Of a stretch of DNA of 64,000 nt, positions 20,844-33,176 are shown piece after piece (position 1 is the stretch's first letter; each line of letters opens with the position of its first letter). The position numbers and the translations under genes are program-made. Location: NCBI GenBank assembly GCA_014526335.1, contig JACTAT010000026.1, positions 1,683,565 through 1,747,564 on the forward strand. The letters run 5' to 3'. The notes under the pieces are model-generated. The model did no database searches. It was given only the letters and a program-made list of their open reading frames with translations, and was not told the DNA's origin. Origin of the DNA: Chrysaora quinquecirrha. Taxonomy: Eukaryota > Cnidaria > Scyphozoa > Semaeostomeae > Pelagiidae.

Positions 20844-23800
20844 TCAGTGTAATGTCTGATTCTCTGTTTTTGGCAATCTCAATGCCGTAAGACCCCCAGC
20901 AGAGAGTAACCCAGCAACAAGGAACAAAGGAATTGAACAATGTACGTCAACAAGTGCTCCAAATACCTGATTGGCTAAGATTGCACCAATCCGACCAACA
21001 GCTGCCTGGATGCCAAATGCAGTTGATCTAGAAAGAGATTGATATTTATTTATATTGTTATTGTTATTGTTATTGTTATTGATATAGTCATTGTTATTGT
21101 TATTGTCATTGTTATTGTCATTGTTATTGTTATTGTTATTGTTATTGTTATTGTTATTGTTATTGTTATTGATATTGATATTTTTATTGTTATTAATATT
21201 GTTATTATTATTATTATTATTGTTATTGTTATTGTTATTATTATTGTTATTGTTATTGTTATTATTATTGTTATTGTTATTATTATTATTATTATTATTA
21301 TTGTTATTGTTATTGTTATTGTTATTGTTATTGTTATTGTTATTGTTGTTATTGTTATTGTTATTGTTCGCCTTTCACCACAATATGGGTAACAAACCAT
21401 TGCCACAAACCCTTCAGGGACCTTTTTTTGAAGTATCCTTTGAATCATCGCAAATTTCCACGTCCAAAAAGCGTTTTGGAATCGTAATGCAATAATACTG
21501 AAGGCACAAACCTTAGATGAGTTGGATATAACTCCATAGACAATACATCCAATGCATTCCAACCAGCAGTTGCCAGTCCGGAGAATACACAAGACATTAC
21601 GATCATATGTGTTCTTGTTGTAACGAACCAAAAGAAAAATGCACTGATACCACAAACAACCATAGAAGCAGCTACAAAGATAAAAGATGGAATACAAAAA
21701 TGGCAAAAGAAGGCAATTTATCAACTTCAAGTTCAGATTAGCCTAGCCTGTAATTGCAGTAATTCACAAAAAAGTTGCTTTACAGTGGCGTAGGGAGAAG
21801 AAAATTTGGGGGGCTGATACGATAGGATCAATAGAAAAGCATCAAAGTTATATCCAAAAACAAAGGACTTTGCAAAGTAGAAGGTGCTGTGGCATCGTGG
21901 TGTAATCCAGCTGACTCGCGGTGTCAGAAGCTCAATGTGGTCAGGGTTCGAGCATAGCCAAGGTAGCGTCACAGCCAGGGTCGAAGTCTCGATTAGTTAA
22001 CCTACTACTGAGATCCTAGTGACTCATCTCAGTGTGGTCAGAGTTCGAGACCAGCCAGGGTAGCGTCACAGCCAGGGTCGAGGTCTCGATTAGTTAAACT
22101 ACTACTGAGATCCCAGTGACTTGCGCTAAAACACCATTTCACCTTCACCATTATTGGGGGCCGCAGCCCCCCTCCAGCCCCGTAGGCTGTTCGGTTCTGC
22201 TTTAGTCACTACTCTAAGGAATTATTTTATATTTTCAGTAGTTAATTTTCAGTCCCTATCTAATATATAACATTGAAGAATGAAACATGATAAAGGGGTA
22301 TAGTTAATTGCTTCAGTTATTTCAATAGTTCCAATAAGAAAGTTTCAACCATGTTCCATATGCTACGCAGGCAGCCAGCAGTACTAACCAGTAGTACCAG
22401 ATTAGTCTAGGAATGGCAAGACTCTCACTTCCAGATTAGCCTTAGAAAGACAAGAGTCCACCCAGTGACTTTTATCCTTCTTTCAAGTCCAGTGCATTTC
22501 ACCAGTCAACAATGTACCTTTGAGAAGCTGACGCGAGAATTCGAGTTTGGTAATTCACTCTTTGGAATCTCGTACTCCCTCAGTTGAAGTCTCTGCTGTT
22601 TACATGGGAATTTGGGAATCATTTTCTTTCAATAACATGCATATTAACATGTGTCCGCAGAAGGGCCAACCTCCTCAGACTTAGCGAAAGTTCAGTTTGA
22701 GTCATTGGAAGAGCTCTTGTCTTTCCAAAGCTAATCTAGAAGGAAGAGTTTTGTCTTGCCAGGGCTAATCTGGTAGTACTTGCTGGTACTACTGGCTACC
22801 TGCGTACCAGGTTGCCAGGTACAAAGCTTGTCTTCTAAAACAAATATAATCATCAAAATCAAAGCTATTAACAATATACATACAGCAACGGACAGCTAGG
22901 TATTTAAATGATGCTCTTACCAAGTAATTTTCGTCTCCCAATTTTATTAACAGTTAAAATCATGATGACATTTCCAGGAAGGTTTGACAAAGCAACCAAA
23001 AATGATTCAAAATAGATTCTGTTGTTATGTACGACTTTCTCTTCGCACGTCAAGTTAGCCATAGGGTGCTTGGCTCCCGCGTGACCCGCAGCTCTGCTGC
23101 ACGAAGACTGGCCACTCTGGATCCTCTGGAACAGCTCTGGAAACCACATCCAAAGTCCATAGAACCTAAGGGAATGCAGAAGAGATATCTGTTTGAGTAA
23201 TTCCATGGGTAAACGTAAAGGAGGGTCTAAAAGCAGCTCTATCTAAAAGTAGATCCCATTTACACGAGAAAACTTTGTGGGCACGCACGAAATGCTATCC
23301 ATCAGGAGTAGGTGCTGCGAGCCTCCTTCGTAACAACTAGATTTCGTTGGTCAAACGAACGGCCGAAGTGACTTTCAAAACCACCGAGTGGCCGTCCATT
23401 AAAACACAATGCCAACTCGGTGCTACTTTCTGATTGGTGCATTTCGATCCGCATCTGGGTAAAAATTCTGCCTTAGTTTATTGTTTCAGTCTGTTTCTGA
23501 CATTTATACTCTGAGGAGTGTCAGACGAAAATAGCTTTTAAGTATGTCTGAAAATATTTCCACTTTTCATGCAATAATGTGTGGATGTTTGTTTGAATCA
23601 AGGCCCTGGATCGGTTGAGACGCTGTGCTGACACATTAACATTCTAAGGATATTCTCTCGCCCGAATATTATGAATCGATGAAAGACATAAAACAATTTA
23701 GCTTACATACCCAAATGACAGTGTGAACCAAATAAAAATAGAGATCCAACTTCTTGAAACAAACGGTTTTCTGAATATCTCTTTTGTTGACTTCCACAAC

Positions 23801-26800
23801 TGAAAAAAGGAAATCTTGCTCTAGAATTTCGCAAAACGCTGATACTTAAATGAAAAAATAAGTCAAATATATCTGATAGTGTAATGAGGAATAAGAAATA
23901 AAAAAAATGAACAAAAAGATGAAGATACAATCAATCAACCAACCGACCAACCAACCAATGAATCAATTAATCAATCAAACAATCAATAAATCAAACAATC
24001 AATCAATCAACCAATCAAGCAATCAATCAATCAAATAATGAATAAACCCACCAAGCAATCAAACAATCAATCAAACAATCAACCAAACAATCAATCAATC
24101 TATCAATCAATCAATCAATCAAACAATCAACCAACCAACCAAAAAACCAACCAATCAATCAATCAACTAAATAATCAATTAATCAAATAATCGATCAATC
24201 AATCAAACAATCAAACAATTAATAAAACAATCAATCAATCAATCAATCAAAATAAACAAGCAATCGATTTCAATTGTTAATCACAAGTGTCACAAGTTAA
24301 CCCAAATACAAAATTAAAGAAGTGTATTGTTTTGCAAAACCAAAGAAAGAAAGGGTTTGTCTTCAAGCTTGAGCCACTAAATGAATGCTATGAAAAGTTG
24401 CAAAACCAAGATCTCGATAATTACTTGAGGCAATCATCACCGCATTGACAGGAGGAAAGTTTCTTTAAGAATATCGACTCACTCGCTTCAAAGTTCGAGA
24501 TATGTTTTGACAGCAATTGGAGTATCCTTTCTTCTCATTTTGATCAACAAGTGCTTCGATTTCTTTTTCCAATGATGCTTGCACACAATATGCGGAAAAT
24601 CTAGAAATCTAAATCAAAATGAATCAAATGAATCACTGAATGAATCACTCAATCGGACACGAATAAAATGAATATGTGTTAACCAATTACTCACTTACAC
24701 TGAATAAGTACCTCACCTCTTCAGGGATATCATGTTTTGTTTTGGGGTTGTTCATTTCATATACAGTTTTTAAAATATGTGAAGCGTCATCAAACTTTCC
24801 AATCTGCAAGCAAATAAAATGATGTATACCGTGAATCCTAGAATTAGCCACCTGGGGGCTTATATATTTTTCTAGATTATTATTATTATTATTATTAATT
24901 AATTCTTTAATTTAAAGTTGGCTGTTTACAATAGCTGTTAAGAAAAGCTAATTAAGGCCAACTATCTACAAAAATATAAAAGAAATACAAATTAATTATG
25001 ATTCATAAAAACCCTAACCCATGTATAAAAGTTTTGCAAATCCTACAGTTGCAATGTTGGCATTTTGTGGATTTCAGATGTTTCTTAAAATTTCTTAAAG
25101 AGACAGAAGTTTTAATTGATGATGGTAAATTTAATTGAGATTTTGAATGGGGGCTTATTCGAGGTGGGGGGTTATAAAATTATTCAAAAAAGCATAATTT
25201 ATCATCGACTTAGAGAATGCGTGTGGCTTATTAACAATTTCTCGCTCTAAGGTGGGGCTAATTCGAAGCGAGGGCATATTCGAGGGGGCCTATTCGAGGA
25301 CGGACGGCTGCTAATCTCAAGTGAGCTCAGAGATGCAAAGGCCATCCCGTTTGAATTTCAAAGTCAACGGAAAATCAATAAAATCTGGCATTTTTAAATG
25401 TCATTGCTTTAAAATCGATTTCTAACCAGGGTAGTCGATCTCCAGTGTCAAACTGAATTGCTATGAGTCGTTCTCATAAGCAAATGGTCACCGGGTCGTT
25501 TTGATTGTGAATAAGCTGCCGTTGCTGTTGAAGCTGGTTTAGCGGGCTCTCCTTATAAGAGCGGGAGGTTGGGCAAACTTTTTCGGAAAAATTAATTAGC
25601 GACTGGGACGGCAATTACGTACTTGAGAGGAAAGAGCCAACATAAACACAAAGCAAATCAAACTTTCGCTAAATCACATTACCTTTTGCAAGTACTTCGG
25701 ACTCTCTGGCATCAAAAATATAAAAATCGCAGACGAAAGACTTGGCACAGCACATAATGCAACGAATATCCGCCAGCTCCCATACCATATGCTTCCGACG
25801 CTGGAGCCAAGCTGTAATTTAGGAATAACAAGCCAAGCTATACCAGCAGTAACTATATTGCCAACCATCCAGAAACTGGCTAAAACGCCAATCATTGGTC
25901 CACGTCTGTCACGTGATAAGAATTCAGTAAAATACGAGAAAACCACCGGCATAGCAGCACCAACGCTAAAAATCAATACAATGAATATTAAACTGTTTCT
26001 GTGGGTGATCTCAAATATGCCTAATCATTTTTAATTAATCAATCTACGATCAACTCTCTAGTAGAATTTGCAAGAGACCGGTAAATTTATGCGAGATGGG
26101 TGAAATGGTGTATTTAGCGCCAGTCGCTAGGATCTCAGTAGAAGATTAATTAATCGAGACCTCCGCCCTGACAGTGACGCTACCGTAGCTTGGGCTTGAA
26201 CCCCGACCTCGCTAAGCCTCTGACACCACGAGCCAGCTGGATTAGACCATGACACCTCAGCACCTTTTTCGAGATAGAAAATATTCGAGATAGAGGGAAA
26301 ATTCTCCAAACAAGTACGACTGGACAGAAACGCGAGGAAAGAGACAACAGACTAAAAACTACGTTCTTTTTGGTCATAACCTAAAAATTATTCGTTTTGA
26401 CCCAGTAATTCTATGACTTGGAGAGTTACTCGGCAACTTCATTGAGCTCTATAGCTTAATAGAAAGGTGAAGGTGAAATGGTGTTTTAGCGCCAGTCGCT
26501 AGGATCACAGTAGTAGGTTAACTAATCGAGACCTCGACCCTGGCTGTGACGCTACCGTGGCTGGGCTCAAACCCTGACCACACTGAGCTTCTGACACCAC
26601 GAGTCAGCTGGATTACACCACGACGCCACAGCACCTTCAAACGTCATTGGCTCTCTGGTCATGCAGTCCAGGTTTGCATCCCATCTATTGACTTCTTCAA
26701 ATGACTTATTGAATTACTGTATAAAGTGATTTAACACGTATTTTTTTCGTGATTCTAAAACTGGTAGAGTTACGAGGAGCTTGAAATCTTCTGCTCTTGA

Positions 26801-28587
26801 AGCTGGTAGACTTACGTGGCTTTCATAGAGATGCCCTAGTAAGACCTGGCGTCAGCAACCGTTTGCCTCACTTTCAATTTCAATTAAACCATTTATACAT
26901 ACCCAACTCCACTCATGAATCTCAAGAAAAGAAACAACAGAAATTCATCAGCAAATGAAGAAGCCAGTGCAAAAATTCCATTTATTGTCATTGACCAAAG
27001 TAAAACAAAACGGCGTCCCTAGAACAATAAAGAAAAAAATTGTGAAATATGCAAGTATCTAAACTGTATAAACCATGACTATCTAAAGTAAATGCTCTTC
27101 TTTCTAACATGGAAAGCAGCTGAACTGAGAGACTAGAGAAATGGGGGTATTACAGAACAAGGGGTTGGCATTCTGAAGTGGGGAACAGACACCTTTTGAA
27201 GGATGGGGAATTAGAGAACAAGGGGTGGGAAAGTGGATTATTTGAAAACTGGGGGGCTCCTGAACAAGAGCATAGGGGTCTACAGAAGGGCACGCTGGAG
27301 AACATGCGGATTTGAGATGTTGTGAAGTGGACATCTGGGAACTTTAGAGAAGTGGGTAACTGGAGAACAAGGGGTTGAGAAGTATGTAACTAGAGAACAC
27401 AGAGATTTAGAGAAGGGGGAACTAAAGAACATGAGGACTGGAGATGTTGTCGAGTGGAAAGTTTATGACTATAGGAATGGGGAGTTAGAGGACAAAAGAG
27501 AGTTAGTAGTAGAGACTTGAGAAATAGAAGGACTTCAGAACCTGGGAGATTGAGGGTTTGGAATGGAAAAGCCAGGAACCTTAGAATTGGGAAACTGGAA
27601 AAGTAGGAGCTAGAGAAATTGTACATGAATTTTGCTATACTATAGAGAAGATACCTTTATATCAGCCATTCCACCAAGACTGTAACCACCAACCATCATT
27701 CCAACAAATATGATAGCATTAAGCCATCCTTTCTCTGTTGAAGTGAGCTTCAAATCACAAGCTGAAGGCAGAACGAATGATACTGCCTAAAATGGAATAG
27801 AAAAGAAACTGTGATACATTCTGGGGGCATATTTGACTGGAAATTCTAAAACTGTAAAATGTTATAGGGTAGAGACATCCCACAGATGGAAAAATATTCC
27901 CAAATCAAATGCAAAGCATAAAAGCAATAGATTTCGCAGTGCAGGCCCGGATAGACTTTGCATTCGGGTCAACCCCATCAGTTTTCATTTTCAAGTCTGG
28001 GATCAAGCCAGCGGTGCCAAATAGCTTGTGCCCTAATGCCCTTTCGATTTCGGGCGTTTCCAGCTGATCAAAAGGGTGTGGTCCAAAACTCTTTGGTTAG
28101 TTGTTTTGTGCAGTAGTCAGAAAAAACTGCTGGATGTGGATCTACCCCTGCCTGAAACCTACTCTCCAAAAACATTGTTTAGGCCTACGCCTGTCGCCTT
28201 TAGACTACCCTTATCTTAACGAGGCCAGAGGAGATCGCCAGATCAGATGAATGCCTAACAAAATCAAATCAAAAAGGTCCACGTCCACAAAGGTCAAGGA
28301 ACGATTATTGAGATCCATTATCCCGTCTCCTCGTTAAATAACAGAAAATTGAATAAATGAAATACCTGAATCTCAACTGAATCTGATGCTAGTGCCCATC
28401 CACAAACAAACAGAAGCAAGTAATGAAAATACCCGAAACCGGTCGATGAAATTGCATCTTCAAAAAGCTGAGCTTCGTCGCTGGAAAATGACCCACTGGT
28501 TTCATTTTTCTCGCTTAAAGACTGCTCATTTATGCCTTCGTATCTTTCATCGTTAGAATTATCAGAAAGTAAACGTTCTCTCTCCAT
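20844..28587 (-). CDS. SV2: SV2-like major facilitator transporter, 10 exons, complete
   Basis: SV2 proteins are 12-helix MFS relatives; in vertebrates they sit on synaptic vesicles. Exons, 5' to 3': 28587-28366, 27786-27655, 27018-26903, 25965-25683, 24803-24717, 24608-24483, 23799-23711, 23165-22921, 21671-21512, 21027-20844. All junctions are GT-AG with compatible phases; the CDS is 1644 nt (547 residues), uninterrupted. Diagnostic motifs are DAISSTGFGYFHYLLLFVCG before helix 1, FVLPSACDL, the helix 2-3 signature GGMADIKGRR, FSYFTEFLSRDRRG, GSWRIFVALCAVPS, MPESPKYLQK, then NALDVLSMELYPTHLRSTAFG. These match SV2 more closely than SVOP. The loop after helix 7 is only about 50 residues, so the long luminal pentapeptide domain of vertebrate SV2 is missing. 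Substrate is unknown. Confidence 0.88.
21048..21369. repeat. TTATTG/TTA microsatellite
   Basis: About 320 bp of TTATTG hexamers mixed with TTA triplets fill the start of the last SV2-like intron (between exons 21512 and 21027), only about 20 bp from the acceptor of exon 21027. Confidence 0.9.
21882..22143 (+). mobile_element. SINE-A copy with internal duplication
   Basis: The head reads TGCTGTGGCATCGTGGTGTAA with a B box GGTTCGAGC. The stretch from the B-box region to the AGTGAC tail then occurs a second time, giving a one-and-a-half-unit element. It lies in an SV2-like intron. Confidence 0.7.
22361..22808. mobile_element. MITE with about 110-bp terminal inverted repeats
   Basis: The left arm runs from CTACGCAGGCAGCCAGCAG through CCAGATTAGTCTAGGAATGG. 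The right arm is its reverse complement, ending TACTGGCTACCTGCG. Long arms around a central segment of about 220 bp, with no coding capacity, define a MITE in an SV2-like intron. Confidence 0.65.
23928..24257. repeat. AATC tetranucleotide array
   Basis: About 330 bp of imperfect CAAT/CAAC repeats lie in the SV2-like intron between exons 24483 and 23799. Confidence 0.9.
26095..26266 (-). mobile_element. SINE-A copy, near full length
   Basis: On the minus strand: GCTGAGGTGTCATGGTCTAA (A-box region), GAGGTCGGGGTTCAAGCCC (B box), ACAGCCAGGG-type body and the CGCTAAATACACCATTTCAC tail. It lies in the SV2-like intron between exons 26903 and 25965. Confidence 0.75.
26440..26700 (+). mobile_element. 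SINE-D split by a SINE-A copy
   Basis: The flanks CATTGAGCTCTATAGC (from 26440) and CTCTCTGGTCATGCAGTCC (from about 26651) are the two halves of the tRNA-like unit seen intact at 34852-34935. A SINE-A on the minus strand (26466-26638) sits between them. Confidence 0.6.
26466..26638 (-). mobile_element. SINE-A copy, full length
   Basis: One of the least diverged copies. On the minus strand: A-box region TGTGGCGTCGTGGTGTAATC, B box GGTTTGAGCCC, body with GGTAGCGTCACAGCCAGG, and tail GCGCTAAAACACCATTTCAC. The A box fits TRGYNNANNGG. Confidence 0.8.
27110..27625. repeat. Purine-rich degenerate minisatellite
   Basis: About 500 bp on the plus strand is strongly A/G biased and built from variants of TAGAGAAGTGGGTAACTGG and GAGAACAAGGGGTT, with a period of roughly 25-35 bp. 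It lies in the SV2-like intron between exons 27655 and 27018, so the transcript carries the pyrimidine-rich strand. Confidence 0.65.
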
Positions 28588-28857
28588 CTTCAGGGAGAAA
28601 GAGAGGAACGAAAACAAGCAAAATAGCCGGCGTTACAGGTTCAATTAGACGCCATTTTGAAATATTTTTTTGGAAAACACAACAACAACATAATCATGTG
28701 ATCGCCGTAAGCCACGTGATCATTTAACAGAAATGTGACAAATCGAAACATTTGTGAACACAAAAATGTTTGAATTTTGCAGTTTTGTAATTTTCCTTCA
28801 AAATCAAAAAACACGCTGCAGCAACTTTGCAAGCTCTGATAGCAACTTCTAAGGATA

Positions 28858-29127
28858 TGGCCAAACGATGAAAAAGTCTGCATGGGACTATGATCAAACA
28901 TTGTTAGTCAAACATTCGAGATTCGTTTTACAAGCAATGTTTGATCGGTTTGACTACGTAACAAAATATCTCTTGGCTAGAAGAATTGCTCAGCAAGATT
29001 GTTTCCTTTATGTTTTATAAAGCAAAAAGCCTTTCTTGTTATATCTTATGTATATAGTCAAACGGTCAAAAATTGTGTTTGACAAATAAATTGCAATGTT
29101 TGATTAACAATGTTGGATCGTTTAAGG
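28858..29127. mobile_element. Diverged Harbinger-like MITE
   Basis: The ends ATGGCCAAACGATG and ACAATGTTGGATCGTTTAAGG, with internal CAAACATTGTTAGTC and AAGCAATGTTTGATCGG blocks, match the family at 55816. The outermost GGCCC bases are eroded. Confidence 0.5.
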
Positions 29128-30449
29128 TACTTCATTGTTGAAAGTAAAGAAATAGTTACCCATTACGTAGCAAGATCTCAACTTTGTGGACCCTATTTAA
29201 CACATGACGTGATGCAAGGCAACTTTAAATACACGTTTTTTTATAAGGAACCTTTGGTCTGAGTTGAGGCTGGAGTTCCTTAATTTTTTAACAAAATGAG
29301 GCTGAAAGTTCCACTGTTCCTTGTCGTGGGATATGTATAAGTACTAATTTTACAGCTAATACATATAAACTATTCTTCATTTCTAACTTTAAGTATAAAT
29401 GGAGCCTTTTGGTAAGAACTTTCTAAATGCGATTCTAGTTATTCAAAATGTTTCTGTTGCTAAACATTTCTGTCGCTTTCGCCGTCAATTGATAATAACA
29501 CACAAAACAGCGCATTTACTGAAGGAATAAATTGTTTGGTAACCTGTGCGGTAAAGCGTTTTTAAAGGAGATCTATCTACCAAAACAGTCGACGTTTGGA
29601 TAATAAAAGTCGTGTTTCGCAAGAGAAATCGCTTTTATTATTTTAGCATTATTTTAATGATATAATACAATACTTATTTTACGTGTCAGCTGAACAATTC
29701 TAAATAGCTTACGTAAACAACGGAAAGACGTTTCTAAAGATTCTGTTTAAAGTACAAGTTGATATCATTTCTATATGTTTTACTTTACTATCATCATGTT
29801 GATTTGTCGATTAAATAGAATTTCTGCGACAAATTTCTGCGTTTCTAACATGTACTGAGCACGCGAAATTGCATTTTCACTTCTAAGCTGTCAGATACTA
29901 GCGCTGTTTCTGCTGATTTTGAAATCGCACAGCTTTGATTGGCGTTTAGAATCGACCTGAGAAGCTCTAGGGGCTCTATACCTCTTATACTTAGACTGCA
30001 CTGAAGATTGTGGCATATGCATACTCGGTTTGCGAATACTGGCGTTTTTTAATCGATTTTGGCCGAGATGCGTAAGTTGCTTTGCTTGTGTTTCTAACGT
30101 GGCATAAATATTGCATAACTGTATCTAACGTGGCATTAAAACCGCGCGCGAGCAAATGTAGCACAACAGTTGCCTCTGGAAACGTTTTGGATTCAACGCC
30201 CATTCCCATCCTAATCGTCAGAGATTTGCAATAACCTTGGGCAAAATCACTAGTATGGTTTTATAGACTGGATTTATGTAATTAAATTATGGCAGTTGAA
30301 GGCATATACATATTTCTTGTACAAGACTAAACTGCTTAGTAGCGCGCCGAAAGACATTATGGAACCTTGTGACGTTGTTTGCTCGTATTGCCGTTATGGG
30401 GGCTAGATATATTTCTTAGAACTGGACGCAGAGCTCTACTGCCGCTTTA

Positions 30450-30745
30450 AAACAGTTGACAACACGCCAAAGCTGGATGAGTTTCATGGTATATAGAAGT
30501 ATATTTAATGGTTTATTTATTGGTATATGAAATGCAGTAAACATTTCAATATCTCGTATGGATAAGTTCATCTCTACTGCCGCTTGAGACACATTCAAGA
30601 CAGCTTACAACACGCCAAATCTTGATGAATTTGGTGACAAATAAAAGTATGTTCTTTATGGTTTATTTATTGGCATACGAAGTGCAGTAAACACTGCGAT
30701 ATCTCGTACGGATAAGTTCATCTCTTCTGCCATTTGAGACACCAA
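30450..30745. repeat. Tandem units of about 135 bp upstream of GPCR copy 1
   Basis: Two units share GGTTTATTTATTGG, GCAGTAAACA, ATATCTCGTA, GGATAAGTTCATCTCT and a GAGACA segment. The reverse-complement unit occurs at 36280-36420 and as an array at 37310-37690. Confidence 0.65.
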
Positions 30746-30949
30746 GACGCAATTTCAACAGATTTGTGTACGATTGCTAGAAGTGCAAGCCTATTTGTGT
30801 TTGGAGAGTAGAGATATCGAGAAATACAAGAAGTCATTAATTAACTTGATGCATGTAATACTGGAATAACGGTTCGAGATCTCATCCCACAATTTGCTCT
30901 GCCTGCTGTTGCCGCTGCAACTCGAGATAGATTCAACCTAGTATTCAAC

Positions 30950-31858
30950 ATGCCTAATATCCACCAAATACTTGTCATATCCTTGGATTCGATACCAGCA
31001 TTGCTTACATTAATTGGCAACAGTATTTTCATGCTGACGATATTCAGAACATCATCCCTACACAACCCTTCAAATGTTCTCCTTGGAACGCTATGTTTAA
31101 GCGACTTTCTAGTCGGGCTTATAGTCCAACCGCTTTTCTTCGTCAATGTCCTATGGGACCATGGATGCTATTTAGCCAGCCGACAAATGCAAATTCATTA
31201 TTATTTTTATGTTTTGCTTAGTGGTTTCTCGCTGCTAATGGCTGGATTTCTGAGTTTAGATCGTTATATTGCTATCTGCTACCCATTTAGGTACACCAGC
31301 GAAATCACATGCAAAAAGTACATCATAATCATCATCATAATGAGCATTTGTTGGGTCAGTTGTTCTTTCCTAATTCTAATTGGTTTGTACAAACTTTGGA
31401 TTATGTTTTTCATTATGGAAGTTATTGTACTCATGACAATTATCATCTGCTACGGAAATATCTACTACGTGATATCGAGGCTGAAAAGAAATGTCGTCAC
31501 AGTGGCGAAAACGCGGGAAACGGGACAAACGATTTCTCATGCACAAGATTTGACACAGAAAAAGGAGAGAGAGAAATCCCACACAATCGCCATTATTTTA
31601 GGGTTTTTCTTAGTCAGCTATAGCATTGAGCTTGGCAGATCATTGAATTATCTAATACTGGGGGAGAATGAATGTCATAATGGCGTGGTATATAGTCTTG
31701 ATTTGTGGACAGACTTTTTCGTGCTTGTAAACGCATGCGTCAATCCAATAGTGTATTGCGTGCGATCAACGGAAATCAGAAGTGCGGCACGGCGAATGCT
31801 CAGACGGAATTCTGTCAGAGTGGAAAACACAAGGGGCAATGCTGAAGAAACAGTTTGA
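30950..31858 (+). CDS. Rhodopsin-class GPCR, copy 1 (intact)
   Basis: A single-exon, 302-residue seven-helix receptor; ligand unknown. TM1 has LIGNSIFML (21-29, conserved Asn), TM2 has LCLSDFLVGL (48-57), the end of TM3 is DRYIAICYPF (104-113) and TM7 ends NPIVYC (265-270), which together define class A. The second extracellular loop is very short and has no cysteine to pair with Cys73. TM6 (IAIILGFFLVSYSIELGR) lacks the usual CWxP. These traits recall the short-loop MECA-type receptors and lineage-expanded cnidarian orphans. The third intracellular loop is basic (KKEREKSHT). A damaged second copy lies at 35154-36073 in opposite orientation. The start is the first ATG and is shared by both copies. 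Confidence 0.82.
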   Translation: MPNIHQILVISLDSIPALLTLIGNSIFMLTIFRTSSLHNPSNVLLGTLCLSDFLVGLIVQPLFFVNVLWDHGCYLASRQMQIHYYFYVLLSGFSLLMAGFLSLDRYIAICYPFRYTSEITCKKYIIIIIIMSICWVSCSFLILIGLYKLWIMFFIMEVIVLMTIIICYGNIYYVISRLKRNVVTVAKTRETGQTISHAQDLTQKKEREKSHTIAIILGFFLVSYSIELGRSLNYLILGENECHNGVVYSLDLWTDFFVLVNACVNPIVYCVRSTEIRSAARRMLRRNSVRVENTRGNAEETV

Positions 31859-32928
31859 TAGAGTTGATTGATTGGAGGATTCATGCGAACGAACCTTCGC
31901 GAATACACTGGAACTTCGTTATAACTTGATATAGCTTATGTGCACCTGCAGGACCAATTTTATCGCCCGTTGCAAAGAGTTGAGATCACTAGCCGGCGAG
32001 CAAACTTTGGTTGCTGAGGAGAGAAGAATAAAAGCTCCTCCATAGCAAGCGAGTCTGCGCACAGGCTAAAGTAGACTTATTGTTTGAGTCGTTAGTTTCT
32101 GCTCCTCCACCACATAGACACCCCGCTACAACTACAGTTTGAGCGATCTCATTTTGGTGTTAGCCTCGGTCCCATGAGCGATAACTGGGACTGAAGTAAT
32201 AAGTCTAAGGCTAAGGTGTCCGTTTTATGTAGTTTTGTTCGCAAAGAAAGACCTTCCGGGCAACGACTTTACATTGTTCGGATGAGTCACAAAAACACGT
32301 GAAATGATCCGTTTAGGCCTGGTTTCCAAAAAATCTCTGGCTGTTCTTGAATGTATTTCTTAGCCGTCCGTTGTTGAAAAAGCCAAGGGCGTGTTCTTGT
32401 GAACCTCAAAAACCTTCCATTCCAAAACAGAAAACCTTCAAAAAAGAGAATCCATTTCCAGGAATTCTGAAAATCCGAAAACTTTCGCGCCAAAATTCTT
32501 GCTTGCCTCGTCCCAAGACTCACTTGATTCGTGGGATGTCTCCTGGCAACTGGTAAAATTGCAATCTCATTCGAACTTAAAACCGAGAATCTCTCGTAAG
32601 TCTCGGAAACTTTCTGCTTTTGATGGCAGAAGGTTTTTGAGAGCTCCGCCCTATGTTTCCGTTGCCACTAGCGGTCGAAGGTCTTAAAGAATGAATATTT
32701 CTATGACAACAAGAAAACATGTCGCTGCATCTTTGACATCCATGTTTTTAATGGTCGCGTGAAAATTTTGCACATTCTGCTGTCGCGAGCTTGTCGCTGG
32801 CTGTTGCTAAGGAACCAGTAGCTGGCAAGTCGCTGGCATGTTAAAGCAGTTATGAGTGTTCAAAAGTGCCCCCTACAAAACTTTAAAAGCTGGCACAACG
32901 ACTAAATGTTCAATGAGCTTGAGGCCTT

Positions 32929-33176
32929 GATAAACAAAGAGACATGTCGTGCGTGACATGCCCTCTCGATGTCTCCCAGTTCAGCCACCTCGGGAAATTT
33001 TTAGCTCGGAACAAAATTTGTAGCGGGAGAAACGCAAATGTTTCTGGGACATGATTCCTCTCTCTTCTTTCCCCACAGCACGCGGGTCATGTCGTCCGCT
33101 TTTCACTCGCATGTTTTGCCACCCTGGGAGACGCTCCGAATACAATGTCGCGCGCGACATGTTTCCTAGTTAGCCA
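32929..33176. mobile_element. MITE related to 5132-5329
   Basis: It shares the GACATGTCGTGCGTGACAT left end and the CAATGTCGCGCGCGACATG, TTTCCTAGTTAGCC right end with the element at 5132. The ends are inverted repeats of each other. Confidence 0.55.

Larger units (their letters stand above)
28588..30949. other. Interval between the SV2-like gene and GPCR copy 1
   Basis: It includes the SV2-like promoter region, a diverged Harbinger-like MITE (28858-29127), AT-rich sequence with nothing recognisable (29.2-30.2 kb), and from about 30190 the left arm of the GPCR inverted duplication with its repeat units. Confidence 0.5.
30190..31880. repeat. Left arm of a large inverted duplication
   Basis: This arm pairs in reverse complement with about 35150-36670. 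Shared landmarks outside the coding region include CATCCTAATCGTCAGA, TTGGGCAAAATCACTA, TGACGTTGTTTG and GCCGTTATGGG. It contains the complete GPCR at 30950 and its upstream flank. Similarity is high across the GPCR codons and patchier in the flank. Confidence 0.8.

Noticed and set aside
21039..21730. Long Ile/Val, Leu and Ile/Thr frames
   Set aside because: They come from the TTATTG microsatellite next to SV2-like exons; only 21512-21671 is real coding sequence.
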